A DNA stretch of 64,000 bases from Haliotis asinina. Taxonomy: Eukaryota > Mollusca > Gastropoda > Lepetellida > Haliotidae. The stretch is taken from positions 31,981,054-32,045,053 of the forward strand of contig NC_090282.1 in the NCBI RefSeq assembly GCF_037392515.1. Reading direction: 5' to 3'. The notes below the pieces were generated by a model, which was not told where the DNA came from, did no database searches, and was given only the letters and a program-made list of their open reading frames with translations. Each line of letters opens with the position of its first letter. The stretch's first letter is position 1. The translations under genes and the position numbers were made by a program. Below are positions 47,401 through 58,319 of this stretch, in pieces.

Positions 47401-50400
47401 TAGTGATTGGCAAACACTGTATTCGATTTCCAAAAGTAGCCCTCCATAATAGTTGATAACGAGCAGTTTCCGTTCAGATCGAGTGTTGACGTCAAGGCTG
47501 TCCCTTCATGTGGACTGGAGGCTCGAGGAGGTTCATGTCCTGCTAGCTTTGTAAGCCCTCGGTATAACGGCTCTCGTCCATACTGAGATAATGTAGCGGG
47601 ATACTTCCATAGGTGTCTCAGTAGATAGTGGGATGAATAGGCACTTGAAACGTTGTCTCCTTGGCTTAGTAGTTGGAGATATATTTTCCACGCTCTGGCT
47701 GAACATAAAAAATCCTGTGAATCATGTGGCTGAAGATAATGCCTAGATGTGGAATTATCTGGCTAGTTGTCAAGGCACTTGAATTTTGGCGATAAAATCC
47801 AATCTCAGCCCATGCTAACGCATCCGATACTAGAGACAAGTATGTTGGTTTGTTAAACATGTGGCAAATAGGACTGAATGTCTGACTGATGAGTTGAAAC
47901 GCCTCTCTATGTAGCAATACTAGCATCCATTCTGTCAGAGATGGTTGTAGAGAGCATGACAGCGCATCGGCCATGATGTGTGCAAATGGGATGTGACAAG
48001 CCTGTATGTGGAGGTTCAAGTTGTCAGTGATGTCAAAGAGTTGAAAGGTCAGCTGTAGATTGTGAGATTGTGTTGATCCTTGCTTGTGTATGTAGGACGC
48101 TACTGTGCAGTTGACTAAATAACCCATGAGTAGTTACTTTCTAAATGCTGTCAACCAATGCCATACTGCATAGATTACAGCTTTCATCTCCAGGTGGTTG
48201 ACATGCTGAATGCGTTCATTGCTCATTCAGATTCCCGCCGCCACCTTGTTGTTTAGGTGAGTATCCCAACCTTGTAGGGACGCTTCTGCATAGAGATGGT
48301 TGTTGCAGGCCAGCTCTAGTAAATAGGTCCCTGCACAGACATTAGATTGGTGAGTCCACCACAGTAGATATGGTCTCAAGGTGTCTGGCAGAGCAATCCA
48401 ATCCAACTTGTTGAGGTGCTGAATCAGGAACCGTTGTAATGGGTGTAGTTGCTGATGTCCTCATCTGGTCAAATCCTGTGCTGAAGTGAGCAGACCGAGT
48501 AGACATTGTAACATATGTCATATTTGGGATTACACTTTTTTTTAGTAAAGTACAAACTCTAGTACTCTTTTTGTCTGGGTCCCATCCGGGTTTCGAACCA
48601 ATACCCTCATAGCCAGGCACCTAATCACCAGCACGCAAAGTCAGCTGCCTAGCCCACTCAGCCACCACAACTTCCAGCACTTTGTGTGGTAGATGGATCA
48701 TTATGAACCATTCTGGCTTCATTAGATAATCCTTGTGGAACTTTCCTTGGTGTTTTCCTTAGAGTTGAGAAGTCCCCAATTTCTCTAGTAGCGCTGCAAA
48801 TGTCCACCCACTCATGAAGGTTGTACAGGAACGGCTGGGCATGGAAGGCTCCAGTAATTCCGAACCTGATCTTCAGCACTTTCCTCCTTTAGTGCTCCTG
48901 GCAGGGTGTCCTGTTCCGTGGGAGCACCTGTCTCCTCTGTTTGAGCAATGAAAAGAGCCCTTGAGGTCTTGAGCGTTGTACTTCTTGTTTCTCGCTCTCT
49001 GAACCCCGGAGAACTTTGACATGTTGAAGTAACACTGAGAAGTAACTGAGAATGAAGATTTTTATGGATATCAACTTCTTTATATAAGAACACAACGTTT
49101 CGGAGTTAATGCGTAATGTATCACCATTGGCTTCCATCCTGATCCCCAATCATGTACATCGTCCTTATCTGTGTTATGTAAACATATCCTATCATCTGTA
49201 ATGTATTACCACTGGCTTCCATCATTGTTATCATAACTGTCGGCTTCCTATCAGTGCTTGTTTATACTGGCTTCCAGCTTTCGTTAATTCATTCCACTTG
49301 TTACTTTGTTACTGTTTTATCTGCACATATAAATGTAGCTCTGTACCCCATTCTCAATCACCTGATGAAGGAGTAAGCATTAACGCCGAAACGTTGTGTT
49401 CTCATATAAAGAAGTTGATATCCATAAAAATCTTCATTCTTATGTATTTCACTTCTAAACGCCCTTCAAAGATTTGAGAAGTAACTGCTTGACAGTAGTC
49501 AAAGTGTCGATTGACTTTATCATCATTACTTCCCTGGAGTCCTGAGTAACAGATTTAGCAATGGCCTCAATTCTGCCATCGAATACTGTGACGAGGGAGC
49601 TCTATACATGGGTTCAGTAAAGCTGTCTCCCCATGACGACAGTGATAGTAGACCTTGTCGGCATAGTAAATTCAATCCCATAGACGTCGAGACTAGATGT
49701 TCTGAAATGAATTGTTGATCATTCTTCTGGGTGATGAGTGCAGCAGCGGTTGGCTTGCAGAAGCATCTGATGTGTTGAGTGTAGATGTTGTAGATGTCTG
49801 CGTAGATAGTAGACTCGCTGAAAGTTGCAGCATAGTAGACGACGCAGTTGAAGGTCTAGTAGATGCTGCTCGTTGATCCTGCGTGCTGACGATCTATCTG
49901 TACCTCAGGAAGTAGTAGTGGAGGTTTGCCATAGATGTTGAGGATTTGAGACGTTCAAATTGAGGATTTGAATTAGAATGCAAATTATCTGCTTGGTGGA
50001 ATGCTATATATGAGGAGTACTCGATGGATAGATAGATGGATAGATAGATCAGGTGTCTACATACAAAGGAATGAGATATTCTTTTCTTGCTTCAATTTAA
50101 TGATTTTGTGCTCTGTTTGGAATGCAGGACACTGTTTAGAGGAAGTCAAATGTTCTCCATTACAATTCACACATTTAGGATGTTTAGTACACTCATTCGC
50201 ATCATTACCCTGTTCACTACATCGGTAGCATGTCTTGGAGTTTGTGCATGACTGTGATCCATGTCCAAATTTTTGGCATTTGTAATAACGGAGTGGATTT
50301 GGAATATAAGTTTCCACGCCAATGTTACAATAGCCTGCTTTGACTATATTGGCCAGATCAGAATCAGTGCTCTGGGACTAATGACCATGACAAGGGACAC

Positions 50401-53400
50401 TATCCTTACGGTAGGCTGAATATGTATCGTTGGCAGTTGAAATGTGACGTTCATATTGTCCCAAAAGGTATGCAACAATGAAAGATTTATTTAGAATACT
50501 AAAGAGAAGATATTTAATATGAATGTAAACCGTCTTAAACTGTTTAATGTTTGTTTTCTTGGTAAAGTGGTGTTACCATAGGTGTGCAGACACGTCAGTA
50601 GAACAACACGTTGGTTTGTGTGATAAAGAAAATTTCCAACTTTATAAAGAATACTTGTGTTTGAATCTTTTAAAATATTAATATTAACATATGGTTGTAT
50701 GGTTTCTTCAAAGCATCAGTAGGGTATTTGTTTCTAATATCTGCATATTGGGCACATTCCAGAAAAATATGATATTCATCCTCAATCGTATTTATATCAT
50801 TCTCTTTACAGTGGCTACACTGCCTCAGGTGTCTCTCAGTATTAGTGTACCTTCCTGTTTCTATTGCAATTTTAAAATTTGTGAATTTAATTTAATGGTT
50901 TTAGCACTGCAGGGAGGGCTTGGAAGTAGGGAAAATAAGTGGTTCAGGGACTGTCAGACAGACTAATTGCACATGTGTTTTAAACAACAGGCATGCAAGT
51001 AATGTAACCCATTCATTACATTTTCATGTTCACTGACTGAGAAACAAAGACGGTTTTAGGAGTCTGTCGGAGACCGATAGAGGCCATTTCTTAGAAGATT
51101 TCCATCTAAATAACTGTAATTCCTTGGGGTACAATATTCACCTTAGTACTATTATTAGCTACACTGTTAAGCCCAAAGTTAAACGCTTGCACCGTGGAGT
51201 GGAAGTCGCGGTGGCTGAGCGGGCTAGGCGGCTGACTTTGTGTGCTGGCGATTAGGTGCCTGACTCTGAGGGTGCGGGTTCGAATCCCGGATGGGACTCA
51301 ACCGAAAAAGTACTGGAATTTGTACTTTACTAAGAAAGTGAAATCCCAAATATGACATATGTTCAATAAATCCAAGCTTGTTTCCAAGTTGTTCATTGAG
51401 TAGGAAATAATAGCAATGCTACTCACAACGTTGTTGAAACTGATCTTAAATAAAGCTGCTGGAACTGATCGTAAATAAATATGCTGAAACTGATCTTAAA
51501 TAATACTGTCGTTTTTCGGTAGACGAATAACCCTTAGAAGCCTATATAACATATATGGGTCACGTAGGACCCACATCATTGGTTCTGTAAGTTTCAATGC
51601 ATGATACGGCAAATGTTAATACACTCCACACAAGCTTACTTTGACTGTTCCATCATCACTTCCTGTACACACCAGCTGTGGACCCCTTCTTGCAGGATTA
51701 CATGAGTTTACAAATGTCTGGTGACCTTTCAACTTGCGTATTCGTGTTCCTGAATCAACATCCCACACTGCACCTGTCTTGTCTGTTGATACAGTGAACA
51801 GCATTCTGGAAGAACATGAAGGAGTAAATCTATTAATAAAGTAAAATACTGGGGCAACATCTGCCACACAATCTGAATTACAATGAAGAAAGATTTGCAT
51901 AAGCAGGGACTGATATAGGTGTTTAAAGTGCCTATTATTTGATCGCAAGTCCACAGTGAATTCCATTAAAAAATCCAAAACTGGACTAAAATTCTTTCAG
52001 ATAATATTTATCCTTCGCTTTGTTGCTTTGTGAAAATGACATGCACTTTTTTCACAAAGGACCAGTAAAGAGGTTAAGGCTTAACTGGATTAATACTTAA
52101 ACATGTAAATGATTTTTCTCCACAGGTTTATCTACCACTACCACAACTTTTGGAATCCAGATAAATCTGTGGCACAGACCTGTTTCATTTGTTCATATCA
52201 AAACCTAAGTCGACAAAAACACTGATTGTTCTTGACATTGTATGCACATATGTGCAGGTCATACTATACTCTTCAAAAAACCTGAACTTCAAAGTCTGGT
52301 AGAAAGCGAAAAAATTGAGGAACATTATAATCACATTCATCTTGTGTATGCAGCATCATTACACATTATCACCACATGCAAACAAAATGCATGGGAAGCA
52401 CATGCACAATGTAGGCGCCTCCTACACGTGCAGTCATTATGAATCTTGATGTTTTAATAATTTGTCTTGCATCTGTGTATGGTCAGGGTTTTCCGGGTCA
52501 AATCACACACTAAAGACTGAAAATTGTAAACCTGAAATTTTCATGTCATACTCCAGTCACTTAACAAGGGGGATACCTGAACTAACAGCTTTGGTTTGAA
52601 TGAAATCCATGTGGTGATGCATTCTCAAAACATCCATTATTACTGTATAAACATCGATTCAGTCCCATATATCTCCCAACTTCGACTATTGTACACTGAA
52701 AGTACAATTCCCCTACTTTTGAAGAGTAAACATATTAACCCCAACTGTTGCTCAATCTGTATCTTTTTAAAAGTTAGATCAAATCAAGTGATTGAGGATG
52801 TAATGTTTATGAGAATTAATGATATTTTATACTTATCCTGACTCATGTGATGAGCAAAAAAACATTAGTCAGGATAAGGAAAAATTTAGTTTTACACCAC
52901 TTCTGGCAATATTTCAGCAACATCACTGTTGAGGATACCAGAAATGGGCTTTAAACAGAGTACCCATGTTGGAAATTGAACTTCAGCGTGATGCACAAAT
53001 GCTTTAACCACTAGGCTACCCCTAAACCAAATTATCCACAAGATTGAAGCAGTGTTCATTCCAAGCCACGCCCTTGTGCCATTCGCACACTGAAAGTTTA
53101 TATGAAGCACTTTAAAAATACTGGCAGGCCATGTTGGCACACTCAAGACATTAAACATAAATCTGAAAAGCACTATGTTTGTTTTCAAGCATCAACTCAA
53201 GCAAAACTCAAAACGCAGACTTAGTTTGACTGCAACAAAATACACTTCCCTCTCTCACTCAAGCAAGCTGGTATTGTTTTGACTAATTTGAGTCCCAAAA
53301 ACTCTACAATTGTGAGCTGTTTCAAACGACAGTGTGAAGCCTACAAATCAGTATTGTGAAAAATCTGACGCACTTTGTAAAACAGTGTCTGATTAGTCAG

Positions 53401-56400
53401 TTTCTTTCACAGATCAAATCATGTAGCATGTAGCACTTTTGTACTTTTGTTGCCATGGAGTTTCACTCGCTGTCAAAATCTCTGTTGTTGCGAAAAAGAA
53501 AACAGCTTGTCATGATGACAATACAGAGAGCACAATCGTGACAATGACACCCAAAAAGAGGATGAGTCAGAGAAGAAATGCCAGGATGATGTGTCCATGT
53601 GTTTTTAAAAAATATGTGGTTGCACCTTTACTCTTTACCCATGTGTATCATTTGATAAAGAGGCAAATTGTATGCGATATACAATGTGTATTACCCATCA
53701 GAAAAATAATGAGTTTACAGGGAATGGCACAGACAATTATCAGACCAGAATGCACAAAAACATACAAAATCTAAAGATCACATATCATCAGTAGAAGCAG
53801 GGAATTTACGTCAATCCTTCAAGGACCACTAAACTCAATTTTTTGGTACTCTTTTTATCACTGCATATGAGAGACTTTTGGTTAGTCATAAACGAAACAC
53901 CATTTTTTAAAAAAAGAATGTGTGGTTAATTAATACCAACCACTCAAAAGTTGCTAAAAAGCCGTCTGCTTCTCTCTCACCCGCAAACGAAACCGCAGAC
54001 AGGTTACGTAACTCTGTCGCCAGAGCCCTACAGTGACGTCATAGAAGGAACGGTTTCCAGTTAAATGTATAGAAAATGTGTAGGAAGCTTGTCATTTTGC
54101 TGATTTCTCGACGTCACCATAGACATGCCGAATTGTTGTGTTGTCGTCAGTTGTTCCATGGGGTCGGGTGATGGTGTCACTATGCACACATTTCCACCAG
54201 ACTCCGTAGTTTGTGCTTAAATTGGTTGTTAGTGTGTGCGAAGTGAGCTTTGTGGAAGCCTGTGGTATATACCAAATCGGATGGTTCGTCCTCTACCACG
54301 CTTCCAAGATAGAAAATGGAGTTCAAGTTTCATCGAGTTTATAAAATCAAGACTGCTTACTACACATTGCTGACCAAAAGGATTTTGCATGGATATAACG
54401 CTTTCTTCCTCGGAAACGAGGTTGTGGTCGAAGTGACAACATTATCGTAAGTAATATTATATTGACCCCTTATATTGACCGATTCCAAGAGTGAAATTGG
54501 TATGTTATAAGCAATGTCATGTAAAACCCTAATGTCCATCAAGAAAATACATATTTTACTACCAGTAGAAAGTAATTTTCCTATTGTAAGTCGGTGAAAA
54601 CAAACTTCAATAGCATTCATCCTCAGACAGGGCGCCGCCATTTTTGAAAATCGTGAAGTCAAATCCATTTGAATTAATGAGATTATGTAGGGTTTGTTCT
54701 CATCAAGTTAGAAAATCAAAACTACATAAATATGTATTTGAATCATTACCAAAAGGACTTGCATGACACAACCTGTAATATAACCTAAGCGAGGTCGGGG
54801 TTGAAGTGAAAATACTGCGCGATAAATTTCTTCACTTGCTAAATTTACTTGGTTTGTAACGTTCACTCAACAGTATGTAGACACTTGTCAATAAACGTCT
54901 TTATATTTGGTCTCAAAATCCTAATTACTTTATAATCATACTTGTATGCATTTTGAAACTTAATAAAAAGAAGCGATCTGCGAATGTATAACAGGAATGT
55001 AATATGTAGACATTTCATAGTTTTCCTATATGAATCATAATTTGCACGCACGCCCTAGCGTATGTCGTCTGCATCATAACACTTAACGACGAAAACAATG
55101 ATTCTGTTGAAAGCTACAACAACGTATTAAAAACAAAAATGCAAATATTAAAATTAAAGTTATAGGAGCAATGTCAGGCTACTACCTTCTTCGGGGAATG
55201 TATCCATCTATATCCACAAAAACAAGTGATATATAATTCATCTGCAGATTTCCCAAGTGATGTGTCTTTTAACGAATACGAATAACTAATATACGAAAAT
55301 GTGATGTATCGTTTCAGGTTTTTCACATTGCTGTATAGTTTCATTGGTTACTCAAGATAGCACACCTGGCAACTAATTGCATAATGTGCCTCATTCTTTT
55401 TAAAAAGTTATTTAGCTAGCCAATAATGAGCAATCAATCAATGTATTGGTGGTTAATCCTTTGATAGAAGGGCATTGTTTTACATGGACACAGACACGAC
55501 AGAGTGTATTCAGTATAGATTAGCAAATGTACATACATAAACACTACCTTTTGACAAATCCCCATTTAAATCCGCATAAAACTAATTAATCAATCAGCGT
55601 GTTATCGGTTAATCCTTTGGTCGATCCAGACAAAAGAAATGCCAAATGGGGACCTTTGTCGGATAATCTAAGTGGCGTTACCACTAATTATACCTGTTAT
55701 AAATTCATAAACTGAGCATCAAGTGAATGATGACAAATAACGTGTAGGTTTATACCACCTAACACGGATTACAACCTAGCGACACCAAGTGATTTTGACA
55801 GAATCGTCGATGAAAACAAGGGTTGTAACTAGAAGACCAGGCAAAGCAGGAGACAAAACTAAATCATAGTAGATTGTGAGAACATATAGCTTTCATTTTT
55901 CTCAACAGCTTTCGCGATTTCAGGTTTGTACAAATCTGTAAACGAAATAGTTAAACCCCTGAAATGTAGATGAATACTGCACAGACCCTCATTTCTATAC
56001 CCACTATTACGTCACGGAGACGCGACGCTCTGATTGGTTGAAATTTCGTTTGCAGCTGAGAATTTTGCACTGTTGACAAAAAGGTCGATTTAAGGTAATT
56101 ACAGATCGACAGGAGCATTTTTAATGATGGGGTTTCATTTATAAGGATGTCAGCAAGTGATTTTGCGTTTGTACCCTATTAGAGTATATGTGACCTTTAA
56201 AAATTAAAAATGACAATCAATTCCTTTAAGTCTGGTAATGTCTGTTCTTAATTCTCAAAATCAACTGAACACTGAACATTTGTTACACTTAATAGTTTCC
56301 TCAACAGTCAGACATATATATTGTCCTCAACCTTCCTGTAATGTTTCCTTCAACTTGTGGTGTTTAAAAACTATTGAGAAAACTGTTTGTTTTAGTGTTG

Positions 56401-57872
56401 CAGTGTTGCTTTTAAAATTCATTTTGAATTAATCAAAACTGTTAAATAAATGCTGAACAAATCCTGGTTTCATTTCTCTCGTTCAAATTGTTGACTGTAC
56501 CTGTATTGAATGTCAAATATCGTATATGTAAGTGACCTCAAATGAGCAACTACTAAGTATTGTATGTCTAACAAGTCAAAGCAATTTGACATGACCCACA
56601 CTAGCTTCTAAATGGTCCATATAACTGAGGACAGGTTTGCAATGGGCCCACTTTTTCTTAGGGTTAGAATGAACACTGTTGAAGACTGTGAGAAGTGATG
56701 TATATATCTTGACCAACCCTAAGAAAACGAAACTTGCAAACTTAGAGGCAAACAATTCCAGTCTAAATATTACCCTCCATCTGTGGAGAATTCTAAATCC
56801 ATTACAGCTCCTGTATGCCCTTTCAATACTGCAAAGTTTTCACATTCCCCATATACTGTCCAAAAATCTGAAAAAAAAAACAAAACAGAATGGAGGCGCA
56901 TAGATACATAATACAGTTCTCAATATTCATTTTGAACTAATATATAAAGTCACTGGGACAGAAAAACGTCTGCTAGAGAAGATATAGTTTGTCATCTGAT
57001 GTCACAGCTAACATGGAATGTCTTTTCAGAGTACTTAATTTCCATAAAGAGCTTCCACATGGTTACTTATGCAAGGTTAAATTGATAGACAAATGCATCC
57101 ACATAAATGTACTGCTCATCTTAATATTTCATCTTAATTAATACTATTCCTTTGCAGAACATTTTGATGGGGTGCCTTTTAATAATGTTCTGAGATTACT
57201 CACATATGAGACGGTCAAATCCAGATGAAGCAATTATCTGACCATCTGGAGAGAATTTGGCAGTAAATATTTCTCCCTCATGGCCTGTAAGCAGCATGAT
57301 TGGCCCATCAAGACTAGATGTCCGAGGTGGACCCTGTCGAATGCAACAAGACAAAAATAACATTAACATCATGAAATATGTTTGTACCACAAAAATACAG
57401 AAGAAACATGGGAATATATTTTAATGTGCAGTTTCCAACCACTATTTTATCACTTTTCTGAAGGTTGCAAAAATTGCTTTTCACACTTCTTTAAGCCTGT
57501 TATAGTGTAACACTTGAATACTGAAATTCAAGTCACAATGTCCCCAAAGAAACACTGACACCATGTTAGTGTTACAACAGCACAGACTGCAATATAAGAC
57601 TTGTAAGAAAAACAGCTAATATATCCTTTTTCTCTATCAAATGTGCTCCATTTCATACCCAATTAAGTCAACAATAATAAACAATATAAAATTAACAGGA
57701 GAAGGGAGACAATCCGCTAAAGCACGAGTGTAACCGGTTGACACGATCAACTTACACTCTGACTTTGTAGTAAAGCACCATTCGTTTCGCCGTCTGCTAA
57801 CACAACTTCATTTCCGCGTGCTCTTTTCACAGGTACCACTGCTCCGTCCATTGCCTTTCGCTTGTGATCCAT
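41430..57872 (-). CDS. SNRNP40: U5 small nuclear ribonucleoprotein 40 kDa protein (WD40)
   Basis: SNRNP40 is a WD40 propeller of the U5 snRNP, part of the spliceosome. Nine exons on the minus strand: 57756-57872, 57204-57333, 56774-56867, 51640-51805, 45820-45942, 44189-44309, 43413-43495, 41750-41915, 41430-41479. Phases close to 349 aa (human 357). The N-terminus is a short basic segment (VPVKRARG), then GPPRTSSLDGPIMLLTGHEG as in vertebrates. WD repeats follow with GH and WD signatures (KLKGHQTFVNSCNPARRGPQ, VWDLRKNDVLYRMRGH, VYVWDTTSRRILYKLPGH). The third exon is short and easily missed: acceptor after a T-run at 56868, codes VYGECENFAVLKGHTG. The last exon is only 50 bases, coding SSDKKMFLGEIE. 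Introns 3 and 4 are about 5 and 5.7 kb and hold most of the mobile elements of the window. Confidence 0.98.
42020..42155 (-). repeat. tRNA-type SINE family 2
   Basis: Plus strand CGCTTTTAGCAATATTCCAG through GCTTTAACCTCTAGCCTACC. On the minus strand it starts with an A-box-like GGCTAGAGGTTAAAGC. Copies also at 46212-46375 and 52885-53030. Confidence 0.6.
42515..43139. mobile_element. 625-bp long-TIR element with exact 10-bp target duplication
   Basis: The ends read CAGTCTAACTT and, inverted, CAGTCTAAGTAAACTTAG, then share TTTCGTTACACTCCACCACT and more for over 100 bases. Both sides are flanked by AACATTCTGG (42505-42514 and 43140-43149). A 9-11 bp duplication with long TIRs fits Mutator-like elements. 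No transposase is seen. It lies in SNRNP40 intron 7. Confidence 0.8.
43773..44042 (+). repeat. abalone-type dispersed repeat, family 1, best copy
   Basis: Starts GTGAGTGAGTGAGTTTAG, passes CAGCAATATTTCAGCTATAT, GTCGCCTCTTACGACAAGC and AAGCATGGGTTGCTGAAAGC, and ends CCTTCACGGGT. Six other full or partial copies lie in the window. I recognise this family from abalone sequence; a repeat library would confirm. Confidence 0.75.
44850..45805. repeat. ~20-bp minisatellite in SNRNP40 intron 5, split by an insert
   Basis: Variants of GTCAGTATAAACAATCATGT repeat from 44850 to about 45205 and again from 45615 to 45805. The intervening 400 bases are unrelated. The right block ends about 15 bases from the donor of exon 5. 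Confidence 0.85.
46212..46375 (-). repeat. tRNA-type SINE family 2
   Basis: CTTTTAGCAATATTCCAGCA through GGGGAATTGAATCCAGG and ATTAACCACTGAGCTATCC. The minus strand reads an A-box and B-box in order. Confidence 0.65.
46388..46640 (-). repeat. dispersed repeat family 1
   Basis: GTAGAATAGGCTTTCGGCAA through GTAAGAGGCGACTAATGG to GTGCGGCGTAAACTCACTC, the inverted form of 43773-44042. It sits nearly end to end with the family 2 SINE before it. Confidence 0.75.
47330..48480 (-). mobile_element. DIRS-like retrotransposon fossil (broken)
   Basis: Minus-strand segments in order resemble the RNase H region of DIRS elements (about 47950-48330) and the end of a tyrosine recombinase (about 47390-47470). 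It is old and broken in several places, with no intact frame. A repeated terminal-like stretch containing CTATCCTGACTCATG lies at 46908-46922 and related ones near 47092, 43324 and 52831. Confidence 0.5.
48508..48672 (-). repeat. tRNA-type SINE (family 4), minus copy
   Basis: Plus strand runs CATATTTGGGATTACAC, TTTAGTAAAGTACAAAC, CCGGGTTTCGAACC, GCCCACTCAGCCACCAC. The minus strand therefore reads TGGCTGAGTGGGC, a B-box GGTTCGAAACC and the shared tail. It is the inverted equivalent of 51205-51365. Confidence 0.8.
49043..49446. repeat. inverted pair of Penelope-like ends (broken)
   Basis: A 69-base stretch with AAACGTTGTGTTC and GAAGTTGATATCCATAAA occurs at 49378-49446 and inverted at 49043-49111. 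The right copy is preceded by CTGATGAAGG and followed by CGAAACG, a hammerhead-like core known from Penelope-like elements. A TATAAA-like stretch precedes it. No coding part is left. Confidence 0.45.
50057..50420 (-). mobile_element. LINE ORF1 (gag-like, zinc knuckles), Jockey-type fragment
   Basis: Minus-strand frame reads VETYIPNPLRYYKCQKFGHG then three CCHC-like units (CQKFGHGSQSC; CYRCSEQGNDANEC; CVNCNGEHLTSSKQC) and EHKIIKLKQEKNIS. This order is typical of the ORF1 protein of Jockey-like LINEs. The first knuckle lacks its leading Cys (tyrosine instead) and the second lacks its usual His. No ORF2 follows. Confidence 0.65.
50570..50870 (-). mobile_element. LINE ORF2 C-terminal fragment
   Basis: Minus strand reads AIETGRYTNTERHLRQCSHC and then IEDEYHIFLECAQY, the Cys-rich C-terminal motif seen downstream of many mollusc LINE reverse transcriptases, then stops. 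It lies upstream of the ORF1 fragment on the same strand, so the two are separate insertions or a rearranged copy. Confidence 0.55.
51205..51365 (+). repeat. tRNA-type SINE (family 4), best copy
   Basis: TGGCTGAGCGGGCTAGGCGG, GGCGATTAGGTGCCTGAC, B-box GGGTTCGAATCCCGG, then ACTTTACTAAGAAAGTG and an ATCCCAAATATGACATATG tail. A-box and B-box spacing is tRNA-like, but the sequence after the B-box does not close an acceptor stem, so it is a SINE, not a tRNA gene. Confidence 0.85.
52790..52880. repeat. terminal-like repeat of the DIRS fossil, palindromic
   Basis: GATATTTTATACTTATCCTG matches the stretch at 46890-46912. It is followed by an inverted partner so that TTATCCTGACT faces AGTCAGGATAA. 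Origin from the DIRS family is inferred from the shared sequence. Confidence 0.4.
52885..53030 (-). repeat. tRNA-type SINE family 2
   Basis: TTTAGTTTTACACCACTTC through GCTTTAACCACTAGGCTACC, inverted tRNA-type order. Confidence 0.6.
53822..56196 (+). mobile_element. Kolobok-like DNA transposon with THAP start (defective)
   Basis: The ends AGGACCACTA and, inverted, AGGTCACATA continue as imperfect inverted repeats over about 80 bases and more weakly to about 250. The right flank is TTAA (56197-56200); the left is TTCA (53818-53821), one base off. Inside, ATG at 54124 opens MPNCCVVVSCSMGSGDGVTM then HTFPPDS, a THAP-type zinc finger start, after a CAAT-rich leader. The rest of a transposase is not seen in 54200-55900, which has an internal duplicated stretch (around 54370 and 54740). 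TTAA target and THAP domain together are a Kolobok signature. Confidence 0.55.
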
Positions 57873-57915
57873 GTTTACTATTTACTTTTGAAACAGTCTC
57901 ACGCTTCTTTCCAAA

Positions 57916-57956
57916 CCGGAAGTTTGAACGTTAGAACATGCGCATCTCACTTCCGG
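57916..57956 (-). promoter_or_regulatory. SNRNP40 promoter: inverted ETS pair around an NRF1-like site
   Basis: CCGGAAGT at 57916-57923 and ACTTCCGG at 57949-57956 are inverted ETS sites. Between them lies ATGCGCAT (57938-57945), an NRF1-like palindrome. The cluster is 45-85 bases upstream of the start codon, typical of TATA-less housekeeping promoters. Call by motif and position. Confidence 0.5.
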
Positions 57957-58319
57957 GAACCTGCAGAGTTATAGACTATTTCATAGTTTGATGTGTGGAA
58001 TTTTGAGTATTTGAGTACCGCTATTGAAAACTGTCTCGAGCATTTGAGTGAATCGGAAGCAGCTATAAACATGTGTTACAGAGTTGTCGGCCGTTTAGAT
58101 GAAATCTGCATTTAATGTTTGCATATAGTCATGCATCAAGGTATAAAAGACAGGGACAAAGTGGTGCACCAAAGCAAAACGGCACCTGGCGAAAACGCCA
58201 CCATGTGGACACAACGGAACCTCCCCTTGGCGAAAACGGATACAAATGTTACATATGGCGAAATATAAAATCATATAAATATCATATAAAATTTGAAAAG
58301 GATGAACATTGATATGATG

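Noticed and set aside
51205-51365. A tRNA gene, from good A-box and B-box motifs
   Set aside because: The sequence after the B-box does not pair with the start to form an acceptor stem, and the same tail is shared by other copies, so it is a SINE.
58115-58312. 65-residue frame head-to-head with SNRNP40
   Set aside because: It contains a repeated GGCGAAAACG stretch and no recognisable domain; could be chance in a promoter-side region.
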